This document shows positions 23,004-32,904 of a stretch of 64,000 nt of DNA, in pieces. The position numbers and the translations under genes are program-made. Position 1 is the first letter of the stretch; each line of letters opens with the position of its first letter. The DNA is taken from contig NZ_JAQGLA010000011.1 of the NCBI RefSeq assembly GCF_027853915.1, positions 62,001 to 126,000 of the forward strand. Reading direction: 5' to 3'. Below the pieces are notes generated by a model. That model was given only the letters and a program-made list of their open reading frames with translations. It did no database searches and was not told where the DNA came from. The stretch is from Saccharopolyspora oryzae. GTDB taxonomy: Bacteria > Actinomycetota > Actinomycetes > Mycobacteriales > Pseudonocardiaceae.

Positions 23004-24091
23004 GCCCGCTCACCTCCGGTGGCGACCGGCTCGCCGGTCCCCAGCGCGCGGCCGACCCGCCGCTGCTCGGCGGCGAGTTCGCGGCGGCGCACCAGCTCGT
23101 AGGCCACGACCACGGACAGCACGATGGTGCCCTGCAAGATGGTCACGATCTCCTTCGGCACCCCGATGTTGTCCAGCGTCAGCGAGCTCTTGTCCAGGAA
23201 GGCCCACAGCAGCGCGCCGAACGCGATGCCGATCGGGTGGTTGCGGCCCAGCAGCGCGATGGCCAGGCCGGCGAACCCGTAGCCGATCGGGAAGTTGACG
23301 GTGAAGGTGTGGTCGCGGCTCAGGATCTCCGGCAGCCCGGCCACCCCGGCGATGGCACCGGAGATCAGCATCGCCGACATGATCATGCGCTTGGAGTCGA
23401 CGCCGCCGGCCCGCGCGGCGGTCGGCGACAGGCCCGATGCGCGCAGCTGGAAGCCGTAGCGGGTGCGGTCGACGAGCACCGCGTACCCGACGCCCACCGC
23501 CACCGACAGCAGCACCAGCCCGAACACCGTCCCGGCACCGCCCAGCGGAATCCCCGGCACCCAGCCGGATTCCGGGATGATCGCGGTGCCCTGCATGTTG
23601 CCGCGCATCTCGCCGAAGTCCTGCACGAGGTAGGCGATGAGCCCGATGGACAGGGTGTTGAGCATGATCGTGGAGATCACCTCGGACACCCCGCGGTAGA
23701 CCTTCAGCACGGCCGCGATCCCGCACCACAGCGCACCGGTGACCGCGCCGACCACGACGACCAGCAGCGCGTGCAGCCCGAACGGCAGGCTGACCGCGCC
23801 GCCGACGATCGCCGCCACGCAGGCGCCCAGCCGGTACTGGCCCTCGATGCCGATGTTGAGCAGGTTCATCTGGAACCCGATCGCGGCGGCGATGGCGACC
23901 AGGTAGTAGCTGCCCGCGGTGTTGACCACGTCCACCGCAGTCGTCCCGCGGCCGACCTGGGTGACCATCTCCAGCAGCGTGTCGACCGGGTTCGCGCCCG
24001 AGAACACCAGCACCGCGCTGCACAGCACGGTCGCGAAGACGATCGCCAACGCCGCGGGGAGCAGGCGTGTCCGCCAGTTGTTCATGCGCAT
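23000..24091 (-). CDS. Nucleoside ABC transporter permease (first)
   Basis: 363 residues, about eight to ten membrane segments, with the family motifs LLNIGIEGQYRLGACVAAIV, STIMLNTLSIGLIAYL, and the coupling helix region YGFQLRASGLSPTAARAGGV. It belongs to the same permease family as the next gene. ATG at 24091 is four bases after GGAGAGG; ATG 24085 is also possible. Upstream in the minus-strand direction is the double ATPase gene, separated by 175 bp that carry a direct repeat. It probably belongs to the same transcript as the ATPase gene. Confidence 0.92.
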   Translation of the reverse strand: MRMNNWRTRLLPAALAIVFATVLCSAVLVFSGANPVDTLLEMVTQVGRGTTAVDVVNTAGSYYLVAIAAAIGFQMNLLNIGIEGQYRLGACVAAIVGGAVSLPFGLHALLVVVVGAVTGALWCGIAAVLKVYRGVSEVISTIMLNTLSIGLIAYLVQDFGEMRGNMQGTAIIPESGWVPGIPLGGAGTVFGLVLLSVAVGVGYAVLVDRTRYGFQLRASGLSPTAARAGGVDSKRMIMSAMLISGAIAGVAGLPEILSRDHTFTVNFPIGYGFAGLAIALLGRNHPIGIAFGALLWAFLDKSSLTLDNIGVPKEIVTILQGTIVLSVVVAYELVRRRELAAEQRRVGRALGTGEPVATGGERA

Positions 24092-24174
24092 TCCGCCTCT
24101 CCGCGATTCACAGTGGTGGTTGCCTCCGAAAGCGACCTCACGTTTCGCGGTTTCCTGTGGCTGAGTCGCGTCAC

Positions 24175-24258
24175 GTTCCCCTGAGGTGCGGTTGGGCACG
24201 AACCCACTCCTGCGGCAGTTCCGCCTTTCCGTGGTTCCCCTGAGGTGCGGTCGGGCAC
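24175..24258. repeat. 25-bp direct repeat, period 59
   Basis: GTTCCCCTGAGGTGCGGT plus (T or C)GGGCAC occurs at 24175-24199 and 24234-24258, identical but for one base. It lies between the importer ATPase stop and the first permease start. Confidence 0.7.
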
Positions 24259-24266
24259 AGAGCGAC

Positions 24267-25805
24267 TCATGCGACCTCACCGTCCCTGGCGCCGGTCATC
24301 GCGGCGCCGAGTTCTTCCGGGGTCACCGAGGTCGGGTCCGCTTCGGCGACCAGACGGCCGCCGAACATCACCCGGATGGTGTCGGACAGGCCGATCAGCT
24401 CGTCCAGGTCGGCGGAGATCAGCAGCACCGCCAGTCCTTCCGCGCGGGCGGCGCGCAGGTGGTCCCAGATGACGGCCTGGGCGCCGACGTCCACGCCGCG
24501 GGTCGGGTGCGCCGCGATCAGCAGCACCGGGTCACCGGAGAGCTCCCGGCCCACCACGAACTTCTGCTGGTTGCCGCCGGAGAGCGCGGCCGCGTCGACC
24601 TCGATGCCCGGGGTTCGGACGTCGAACTGCTCGACGATGCGCACCGAGTCGGTCCTCGCGCCCTGCCGGTCCAGCCACTTGCCGCGGGCGACCGGGCGGC
24701 GGGTCTGGTGACCGAGGATGCGGTTGTACCAGAGCGGTTCGTCGAGCAGCAGGCCCTGCCGGTGCCGGTCCTCGGGCACGTAACCGATGCCCGCTTCGCG
24801 GCGGGCCAGCGTGGGCAGGCCGGTCAGGTCGCGCTCGCCGAGGGCGATCCGGCCCGAGTCGACCGGGCGCATGCCCATGATCGCCTCGACCAGTTCGGTC
24901 TGGCCGTTGCCCTCCACCCCGGCGATGCCGACGACCTCACCGGCCCGCACCACCAAGTCCACGTCGGACAGCACCGCCCGGTCCTGCTCCGATGCGGACA
25001 GTCCGGAGAGGACGAGCACTTCGCGATCGGTCACCGTGGACTCGCCGCGCTCGGGCACCGGGAGCTCGCTGCCGACCATCATCTCGGCCAGCCGCTGGCT
25101 GGTGACCTCGCCGGTGGGCACGGTGCCGACGGTGGTGCCGCGGCGCAGGACCGTGATCGTGTCGGCGATCGCGCGCACCTCGTCGAGCTTGTGCGAGATG
25201 AACAGGAACGTGAAGCCCTGCTCGCGCATGGTGCGCAGGGTCGCGAACAGCTCGTCGACCTCCTGCGGCACGAGCACCGCGGTGGGCTCGTCCAGGATGA
25301 TGATCCGCGCGCCGCGGTAGAGGACCTTGAGGATCTCGACGCGCTGCCGGTCGGCGACGCCGAGGCGTTCGACCAGCACGTCCGGGCGAACTTCGAAACC
25401 CGCCCGGGAAGCCAGTTCCCGCACCTCGCGGCGGGCTTTCGCGCCGATGCCGTGCGCGCCCTCCGCGCCGAGCACGATGTTCTCCAGCACGGTCAGGTTG
25501 TCGGCCAGCATGAAGTGCTGGTGCACCATGCCGATCCCGGCGCGGATCGCCTCGGCCGGGGTGCGCAGCCGCACCTCCTCGCCGCGGACCCGGATCGTGC
25601 CGGAGTCCGGGGCCTGCATGCCGTAGAGGATCTTCATCAGGGTCGACTTGCCGGCCCCGTTCTCGCCGCACAGCGCGTGGACCTCGCCGGCGCGCACCGA
25701 CAGGTTCACGTCGGAGTTGGCGACCACGCCGGGGAAGGCCTTCGTGATGCCGGTCAGCTCGACGGCCGGCGGATCACCGGATTCCGGTTCGGTGGCGGTG
25801 TTCAT
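24267..25805 (-). CDS. Nucleoside ABC transporter ATP-binding protein (two NBDs)
   Basis: 512 residues with two tandem ATPase domains, as in the sugar/nucleoside CUT2-like class. The first has Walker A GENGAGKS, Q-loop VHQHFM and Walker B IIILDEPTAVL, but its signature reads LGVADRQRVEI rather than LSxGQ. The second has a degenerate Walker A (GVEGNGQTE), a good signature LSGGNQQK and Walker B-like LLIAAHPTRGVDVG. This division, with a complete site made from both halves, is normal for the family. It powers import through the two permeases encoded downstream. The lipoprotein gene is 163 bp upstream, beyond a strong hairpin. Confidence 0.93.
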   Translation of the reverse strand: MNTATEPESGDPPAVELTGITKAFPGVVANSDVNLSVRAGEVHALCGENGAGKSTLMKILYGMQAPDSGTIRVRGEEVRLRTPAEAIRAGIGMVHQHFMLADNLTVLENIVLGAEGAHGIGAKARREVRELASRAGFEVRPDVLVERLGVADRQRVEILKVLYRGARIIILDEPTAVLVPQEVDELFATLRTMREQGFTFLFISHKLDEVRAIADTITVLRRGTTVGTVPTGEVTSQRLAEMMVGSELPVPERGESTVTDREVLVLSGLSASEQDRAVLSDVDLVVRAGEVVGIAGVEGNGQTELVEAIMGMRPVDSGRIALGERDLTGLPTLARREAGIGYVPEDRHRQGLLLDEPLWYNRILGHQTRRPVARGKWLDRQGARTDSVRIVEQFDVRTPGIEVDAAALSGGNQQKFVVGRELSGDPVLLIAAHPTRGVDVGAQAVIWDHLRAARAEGLAVLLISADLDELIGLSDTIRVMFGGRLVAEADPTSVTPEELGAAMTGARDGEVA

Positions 25806-25926
25806 GGCGCTCCAGGGGACGTCGTCTCGCAGCGGCGAAGCGAACGGACGCTCAACAATGGACGGTTTCGGCCCCGGCGCAACCTCGTTGGCGCGAAACC
25901 GCCACCGCCCGGGTGAAACCTCCGCG

Positions 25927-25961
25927 CGGCGGTTCCGCGCGGGACCCGCGCGGAACCGCCG
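25927..25961. terminator. Strong intercistronic hairpin between bmp and the ATPase gene
   Basis: CGGCGGTTCCGCGCGGG and its exact complement are separated by one base, a 17-bp G+C-rich stem. It begins eight bases after the lipoprotein stop. It may attenuate transcription or protect the lipoprotein mRNA, giving more binding protein than transporter. Confidence 0.7.
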
Positions 25962-25968
25962 TCGAACG

Positions 25969-27129
25969 TCACGGCTTGTCGGAGACCTTGATGTCGCCGT
26001 TGGCGATGGCGTTGCGGTAGGCGTCCACCACCGGCACCAGGTCGTCGACCTTGCCGCCGGACTTGGAGTAGCCGACGCCGTCGATGGCCAGGTCGAACTT
26101 CTTCGGCAACGAGCCCAGGTCGTCGCGGGCGACCGCGGAGATGTAGTCGTACACCGCGAGGTCGACGCGCTTGAGCATGGACGAGATGATCACGTCCTTG
26201 GACTCGGCCACGGTCGGCTGGTTGTACTGGTCGGAGTCCACGCCGATCGCCATCGCCCCGGACTGCTTGACCGACGAGAACACGCCCTTACCGGAGGCGC
26301 CCGCGGCGTGGTAGATCACGTCCGCGCCCTCCTCCAGCTGGCCGGTCGCGATCTCGGCGCCCTTGTTCGGGTCCTGGAAACCGCTGAAGTCGCCCGCCGG
26401 GGTCAGGTACTTGCTGTCGATCTTGATCGACGGCGCGGCGGCCTTGGCGCCCGCCTCGAACCCGGCCTGGAACTTCTGGATCAGCGGGGTCCGCACCCCG
26501 CCGACGAAACCGACCTGGCAGTTCTTCGACCGGTGCGCGGCGATCACGCCGACCAGGAACGAGCCCTGCTCCTCGGCGAAGACCAGCGGGGTGACGTTGG
26601 GAACGCCGTCGACCTGCTCGTCGATGATCGCGAACTTGGTGCCGGCGTACTCCGGCGCGACGGCCTTGATGGCGTCCGCGTAGGCGTAGCCGACGGCGAT
26701 CACCGGGATGTAGCCCTCGCGCGCCAGCTGCCGCAGGCGGGTCTGCTTGGCGTCCTCGGACTCACCGGCACCGGCGTCGAGCTCCTTGACGTCGGAGAAG
26801 CCCATCTCGGACTTCGCCCGGTCCAGCCCGGCCACCGAGGCGTCGTTGAACGAGGCGTCGCCGCGCCCGCCGATGTCGAAGGCCAGCCCGACCCGCATGT
26901 CCTTGGCGTTCGGCGGGGCCGGCGGCGGCTGCGGCGGGTTCGGCGCCGGGGCTCCGGCCGGCGGCGCGGTGAGCTGACATCCCTGACCGCTGGCGTTGTT
27001 CCCGCCACCCCCTCCGCTGTCCTTCGCGCAGCCGGAGAGCGCGAGCGCTCCGGTGAGCAGCACGGCCACCGCGGTGGCCGTTCGTGAACGTCCGGCACCC
27101 GAGCGCCTCCATGTCGGCGTCCGCCGCAT
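25969..27129 (-). CDS. BmpA-family nucleoside-binding lipoprotein
   Basis: A 386-residue secreted lipoprotein: basic N-terminus (MRRTPTWRRSGAGRSR), hydrophobic core, lipobox LALSGC, then a Gly/Asn and a Pro-rich linker (PAPNPPQPPPAPP). The binding domain begins MRVGLAFDIGGRGDASFNDA and has the Bmp motif GRGDxSFND that holds the nucleoside. It also has VIYHAAGASGKGVFSSV and AIGVDSDQYNQP. It would deliver nucleosides to the permease pair. ATG at 27129 follows AGGGG; longer reading to 27309 is unsupported. It is the first gene of the importer operon. Confidence 0.93.
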   Translation of the reverse strand: MRRTPTWRRSGAGRSRTATAVAVLLTGALALSGCAKDSGGGGGNNASGQGCQLTAPPAGAPAPNPPQPPPAPPNAKDMRVGLAFDIGGRGDASFNDASVAGLDRAKSEMGFSDVKELDAGAGESEDAKQTRLRQLAREGYIPVIAVGYAYADAIKAVAPEYAGTKFAIIDEQVDGVPNVTPLVFAEEQGSFLVGVIAAHRSKNCQVGFVGGVRTPLIQKFQAGFEAGAKAAAPSIKIDSKYLTPAGDFSGFQDPNKGAEIATGQLEEGADVIYHAAGASGKGVFSSVKQSGAMAIGVDSDQYNQPTVAESKDVIISSMLKRVDLAVYDYISAVARDDLGSLPKKFDLAIDGVGYSKSGGKVDDLVPVVDAYRNAIANGDIKVSDKP

Positions 27130-27574
27130 GCCGTTCCCCTTTCCTGTTGGTCCCACCGCGACGCCCCCAACCGCGCCCCTCCGGCATGCCGGAGAGATCC
27201 GGTTCCGGTAGAACTCCACTCGATGGTGTCGTCCTCGGTGGATTGTTCTTCCGGTTCGCGGCGCACGCCATTCGGTGACGTGGCTCTCGAAATTAAGTCT
27301 TGACGCCACCGAGTGGACATTGCTCGCGTGTCACGAAATGATTTCTACATCGATCAACCGGACCGGCCGGCTTGTCTGGTCGATCACAGAGAGCGCGGGC
27401 GAGTAGGCCTGGGTGTTTGGTCGGGTCTAGCATCCGATGCGTCAAGGCCCCTGTTCGTGGCCGGTGACGGGCGTGCACCCAATACCCATTGGGACCAACT
27501 GCGACTCGGGAGCCGGTCGCTCCTGTTCCCGAACGGGGCCGTCAGTCCACCAGCGAGGTTGGAGGCCTTCCACC
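27130..27574. other. Divergent promoter region, bmp lipoprotein / sdhC
   Basis: No gene seen in 445 bp. A TAGCAT box in GGGTCTAGCATCC near 27428 could be an sdh -10 element; the -35 is unclear. No regulatory repeat was found. Confidence 0.45.
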
Positions 27575-28009
27575 ATGGCCAGCACCACCGCCTCCGCGGC
27601 CGACGCACCGGAACGCGCCACCGAGGTGCGCGCCAAGGGGCGTCTCTACCGCGGCGATCTGGGCATGTGGTCGTGGGTCGCCCACCGGATCACGGGCGTA
27701 CTCACCTTCTTCTTCTTGTTCGTGCACGTTCTGGACACCGCCCTGGTGCGGGTCTCGCCCAACGCGTACGACACGGTCATCGAGACTTACAAGCACCCGG
27801 TGATGATCCTCTTCGAGCTGGGTCTGCTGGCGGCCGTGATCTTCCACGCGTTCAACGGCATCCGCGTGATGCTCGTCGACTTCTGGTCCAAGGGCACCAA
27901 GTACCAGAAGCCGATGCTGTGGACCGTCCTGGTGCTGTGGCTCGTCCTGATCGTCCCGGCCGCGATCAGCCTGCTCAGCCGCGCCGTCAACGAGTTCTTC
28001 GGGGGTTGA
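27575..28009 (+). CDS. sdhC: Succinate dehydrogenase cytochrome b subunit
   Basis: Membrane anchor of complex II, 144 residues with three hydrophobic helices: the first with HRITGVLTFFFLFVHVLDTA (heme/quinone-site region), the second with PVMILFELGLLAAVIFHAFN GIRVML, and a third LWTVLVLWLVLIVPAAISLL. His in the first and second helices are candidate heme ligands. ATG at 27575 is nine bases after GGAGG; the open frame upstream is long but has no better start. It is first in sdhCDAB; sdhD follows after five bases. Confidence 0.93.
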   Translation: MASTTASAADAPERATEVRAKGRLYRGDLGMWSWVAHRITGVLTFFFLFVHVLDTALVRVSPNAYDTVIETYKHPVMILFELGLLAAVIFHAFNGIRVMLVDFWSKGTKYQKPMLWTVLVLWLVLIVPAAISLLSRAVNEFFGG

Positions 28010-28014
28010 GGGCA

Positions 28015-28434
28015 ATGACCGTCACCGACGCACCGCTTTCCGTGGAGAAGCCGCGCTCCTCCTCCCGGCCCGCCGCCCGCCGCAACAACTTCGAGCTCTA
28101 CAGCTGGTTGTTCATGCGGCTGTCGGGCGTGGTCCTGCTGTTCCTGGTCCTGGGCCACCTGCTGATCATGCTGTTCCTGGACGGCGGCGTGCAGCGGATC
28201 AACTTCGCCTTCGTCGCGGGTCGCTGGGCGTCCCCGTTCTGGCAGATGTGGGACCTGACGATGCTCTGGCTGGCCGGCCTGCACGGCGGCAACGGTCTGC
28301 GTACCGTCATCAACGACTACTCGCGCAAGGACGGCACGCGCTTCTGGCTGAAGATGCTGCTGTACGTCTCGGTCTTGCTGACCGTGGGTCTGGGCACCTT
28401 CGTCCTCTTCACCTTCGACCCGAACATCGGCTAG
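28015..28434 (+). CDS. sdhD: Succinate dehydrogenase hydrophobic anchor subunit
   Basis: 139 residues with three membrane helices (LFMRLSGVVLLFLVLGHLLI MLF; MWDLTMLWLAGLHGGNGL; LLYVSVLLTVGLGTFVLF). The segment FMRLSGVVL...GHLL and the LHGGNGLRTVI loop are typical of actinobacterial SdhD and line the quinone/heme pocket. It assembles with SdhC to anchor SdhAB at the membrane. It lies five bases after sdhC and 70 bp before sdhA in the same operon. Confidence 0.92.
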   Translation: MTVTDAPLSVEKPRSSSRPAARRNNFELYSWLFMRLSGVVLLFLVLGHLLIMLFLDGGVQRINFAFVAGRWASPFWQMWDLTMLWLAGLHGGNGLRTVINDYSRKDGTRFWLKMLLYVSVLLTVGLGTFVLFTFDPNIG

Positions 28435-28504
28435 CCGCAGACGACCACATCGCGGCGAGGTCGTCGCCCGACCACGGACCTCGCCGCCGCCCGAGGAGGC
28501 GACC

Positions 28505-30294
<1,790 letters not shown>

Positions 30295-30295
<1 letters not shown>

Positions 30296-31080
30296 TGACC
30301 GCCGCCACCACGAACAACGAGACGACCCAGCTCCCGGACGACGCACCGCCGATCCCGGACGACGCCACGATGGTGACCGTCAAGATCCTGCGGTACAACC
30401 CGGAGACCGACGAGGAACCGCACTTCGAGGCGTACCGGATCCCGGCGCTGCCCTCGGACCGCGTGCTGAACCTGCTGCACTACATCAAGTGGTACGTCGA
30501 CGGCTCGCTGACCTTCCGCCGGTCCTGCGCGCACGGCGTGTGCGGGTCCGACGCGATGCGGATCAACGGCGTCAACCGGCTGGCCTGCAAGGTCCTGATG
30601 AAGGACCTGCTGGTCAAGGGCGGCGAGACGACCCTGACCATCGAGCCGATCAAGGGCCTTCCGCTGGAGAAGGACCTGGTCGTCGACATGGAGCCGTTCT
30701 TCGAGGCCTACCGGTCGGTCAAGCCGTACCTGATGACCTCGGGCAACGAGCCGACCCGCGAGCGGGTGCAGTCGGTGGCCGAGCGGGCCCGGTTCGACGA
30801 CACCACCAAGTGCATCCTGTGCGCGGCGTGCACCACGTCGTGCCCGGTGTACTGGTCGGACGGGAACTACTTCGGCCCGGCGGCGATCGTCAACGCGCAC
30901 CGCTTCATCTTCGACAGCCGTGACGAGGGTGCCGAGGAGCGCCTCGACATCCTCAACGACGTCGACGGGGTGTGGCGCTGCCGCACGACCTTTAACTGCA
31001 CGGACGCCTGCCCGCGCGGCATCCAGGTCACCAAGGCGATCCAGGAGGTCAAGCGCGCGCTGATGTTCCGGCGCCGCTGA
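30295..31080 (+). CDS. sdhB: Succinate dehydrogenase iron-sulfur subunit
   Basis: 261 residues carrying electrons from SdhA to the quinone site. The [2Fe-2S] cluster motif is SCAHGVCGSDAMRINGVNRL with a final AC. The [4Fe-4S] motif is CILCAACTTSCP and the [3Fe-4S] motif CTDACPRG with an upstream Cys (CRTTFNC). The N-terminal ~25 residues (TTNNETTQLPDDAPPIPDD) form an extra acidic tail. It overlaps sdhA by one base and ends the operon at a strong terminator. Confidence 0.97.
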
Positions 31081-31098
31081 CCTTCCCGGCAAGAGCGG

Positions 31099-31135
31099 AA
31101 CCGGCGCTCACCCCTCGGGGTGGGCGCCGGTTTTT
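31099..31135 (+). terminator. Rho-independent terminator of sdhCDAB
   Basis: AACCGGCGCTCACCC pairs with GGGTGGGCGCCGGTT around a short loop, followed by a T-run, 19 bp after sdhB. Confidence 0.88.
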
Positions 31136-31168
31136 CGTGCTCGGCGGACCGGTCTGCAGCTGGTCAGG

Positions 31169-31216
31169 ACCCGTGAGTCTTTTGGGCTGTCCTGGCGTCC
31201 CAAAAGACTCACGGGT
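31169..31216. repeat. Hairpin, 18-bp perfect stem (CGTGAGT-type family)
   Basis: ACCCGTGAGTCTTTTGGG and its exact complement flank a 12-nt loop. It lies between the sdh terminator and the convergent SCO4848-like gene. The arms resemble those of the hairpins at 6685 and 47108. Confidence 0.75.
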
Positions 31217-31238
31217 GCTGATCAGGTGGAACGGAGCG

Positions 31239-31490
31239 TCAGGCCTTGGTGTTCTGGTCGGTCGTCTTGCGGGTGGCCCGGAACGCGCGCCAGCCGATGA
31301 CGCCGATGATCGTGCCCAGGACCAGGGAGACCACCGCGATCACCAGGTGGACGATCAGGTAGCTCGTCGGGGAGCCGTCCGCCCAGGACCGGTCGCTGTT
31401 CCAGATGTTGCGCACGAAGTTGGGCCACAGCAGGTAGGACCACACGCCGAAGGCCAGCAGGAACAGCGCAACACGTCGGGAAATCGTCAC
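31239..31490 (-). CDS. SCO4848-like small membrane protein
   Basis: 83 residues with two membrane helices: RVALFLLAFGVWSYLLWPNF and SYLIVHLVIAVVSLVLGTII GVIGWRAF. The NSDRSWADGSPTSY loop between them is characteristic of the SCO4848 family. The gene lies beside a D-Ala-D-Ala carboxypeptidase gene and close to sdh genes, the same order I recall for Streptomyces coelicolor. Function is unknown; a cell-envelope role is plausible from the neighbour. GTG at 31490; the ribosome-binding site is GGCCCC-poor, so the start is not certain. Confidence 0.8.
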   Translation of the reverse strand: MTISRRVALFLLAFGVWSYLLWPNFVRNIWNSDRSWADGSPTSYLIVHLVIAVVSLVLGTIIGVIGWRAFRATRKTTDQNTKA

Positions 31491-31581
31491 GGGGCCAGTA
31501 TCCGCTGTAACCGGCCTCACCCACCGGTCCGGGTGGACTCTGCCCGGACGCGGGCGTTCCGGATTGGCTAGCCTGCTGCGT

Positions 31582-32823
31582 GTGCCTCGACGTGCCCGCG
31601 GTTCGGTAAGCCTGCTTCGCACCAAGATCGCCATCTGCGCTCTCGGCGTGGCGCTCCCGCTCATGGGTGGCACCGCGCACGCGCAGGACGGTTGCCCCGC
31701 TGCCGCGGCGCCTCCGCCGCCGGTGGACACCTCCGAGGTACCCGCGCCCGGCCAGCCCGTCCCGGAGCCCGTGCCGGTGCCTGAGACGCCCGTGGGCGGC
31801 GACCAGATGAGCGGGTGCGGGTTCGTCGCCCCGCCCGGCGCGCCGGCTCCGCCGCCGGAGGTCTCGGCGGCCAGCTGGGTGCTCGCCGACCTGGACTCCG
31901 GCGAGGTGCTGGCCGCGCACGACCCGCACGCCCGGCACCGCCCGGCGTCCACCATCAAGGTCCTCACCGCGCTGACCGCGATCCGCGAACTCCGCCTGGA
32001 CGACACGATCGTGGTCACCCAGGAGGACGCGAACCAGGAGGGCAGCCGGGTCGGCCTCGAGCCCGGCGTCACCTACTCGGTCCAGCAGGTGCTGACCGGC
32101 CTCATCCTGCGGTCCGGCAACGACGCCGCGCACGCGCTCGCGATGAAGATGGGCGGCGTGGAGACCACCGTCCAGAAGATGAACGCGTTGGCGGAATCGT
32201 TGGGCGCCTTGGACACCCGCACCGCGACACCGTCCGGTTTGGACGGTCCGGGCATGAGCACGTCGGCCTACGACCTGGCGACCATCTTCCGGGTCGCGAT
32301 GCAGGAGCCCGCCTTCGCCGCGATCGCCGGCACCCACCAGGCCTTCCTGCCGGGCGCGCCGGGCGGTCCACCGCTGGAGGTGTGGAGCGACAACCAGGTG
32401 CTGCGCGCCTACCCCGGCGGGATCGGCGGCAAGACCGGGTTCACCGACGACGCCCGGCACACCTTCATCGGCGCCGCCGAGCGCGACGGGCGACGGCTGG
32501 TCGCGGTGCTGATGCGCGGTGAGAACGAGCCGATCAGGCAGTCCGCGCAGACCATGCACCTGCTGGACTACGGATTCGCCCTGGGCGATGCGAGCGCCGT
32601 CGGCGAGCTGGTGACCACTTCCCCGGGCGCACCCACCGAGACCCGGGCGGACGGCCAGCCGGTGCAGGCCCAGCCGGAAGCCGCCTCGATTTTCGGCACG
32701 GTCGGCGGACCGCTGGCGCTGCTGGCCGCGGCGGTCGTCGCCATCGCCGCCGCGATCGTCGTGCAGCGCCGCCGGGCTGCCATCGCCCGCCGTCGGCGCC
32801 GCGGCGGCGACGACCACCCCTGA
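31582..32823 (+). CDS. D-alanyl-D-alanine carboxypeptidase (PBP5/DacC-like, S11)
   Basis: Trims the terminal D-Ala of peptidoglycan stem peptides outside the membrane. The three active-site motifs of S11 penicillin-binding proteins are present: STIK (S123-K126), SGN (S178-N180) and KTG (K284). An N-terminal signal peptide (LLRTKIAICALGVALPLMGG TAHA) is followed by a Pro-rich linker. Near the C-terminus a membrane helix (GGPLALLAAAVVAIAAAIVV) and a basic tail anchor it. The GTG at 31582 lies seven bases after TAGCCT, suggesting a leaderless mRNA; a TTG at 31564 is less likely. It is divergent from the SCO4848-like gene. Confidence 0.92.
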   Translation: MPRRARGSVSLLRTKIAICALGVALPLMGGTAHAQDGCPAAAAPPPPVDTSEVPAPGQPVPEPVPVPETPVGGDQMSGCGFVAPPGAPAPPPEVSAASWVLADLDSGEVLAAHDPHARHRPASTIKVLTALTAIRELRLDDTIVVTQEDANQEGSRVGLEPGVTYSVQQVLTGLILRSGNDAAHALAMKMGGVETTVQKMNALAESLGALDTRTATPSGLDGPGMSTSAYDLATIFRVAMQEPAFAAIAGTHQAFLPGAPGGPPLEVWSDNQVLRAYPGGIGGKTGFTDDARHTFIGAAERDGRRLVAVLMRGENEPIRQSAQTMHLLDYGFALGDASAVGELVTTSPGAPTETRADGQPVQAQPEAASIFGTVGGPLALLAAAVVAIAAAIVVQRRRAAIARRRRRGGDDHP

Positions 32824-32867
32824 TCCGAAAGGCCCTACCGGTCGGCCGCCGGCCGTGGTCTTATTAG

Positions 32868-32888
32868 TTAACGGACCCGTACCGTTAA
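32868..32888. promoter_or_regulatory. TetR-type operator of the monooxygenase operon
   Basis: TTAACGG-N7-CCGTTAA is a perfect inverted repeat (32868-32874 and 32882-32888) in an A/T-rich patch, 16 bp before the monooxygenase ATG. The TetR gene is second in this operon, so autoregulation is likely. Confidence 0.6.
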
Positions 32889-32904
32889 TCAATTGGAGCG
32901 GACG

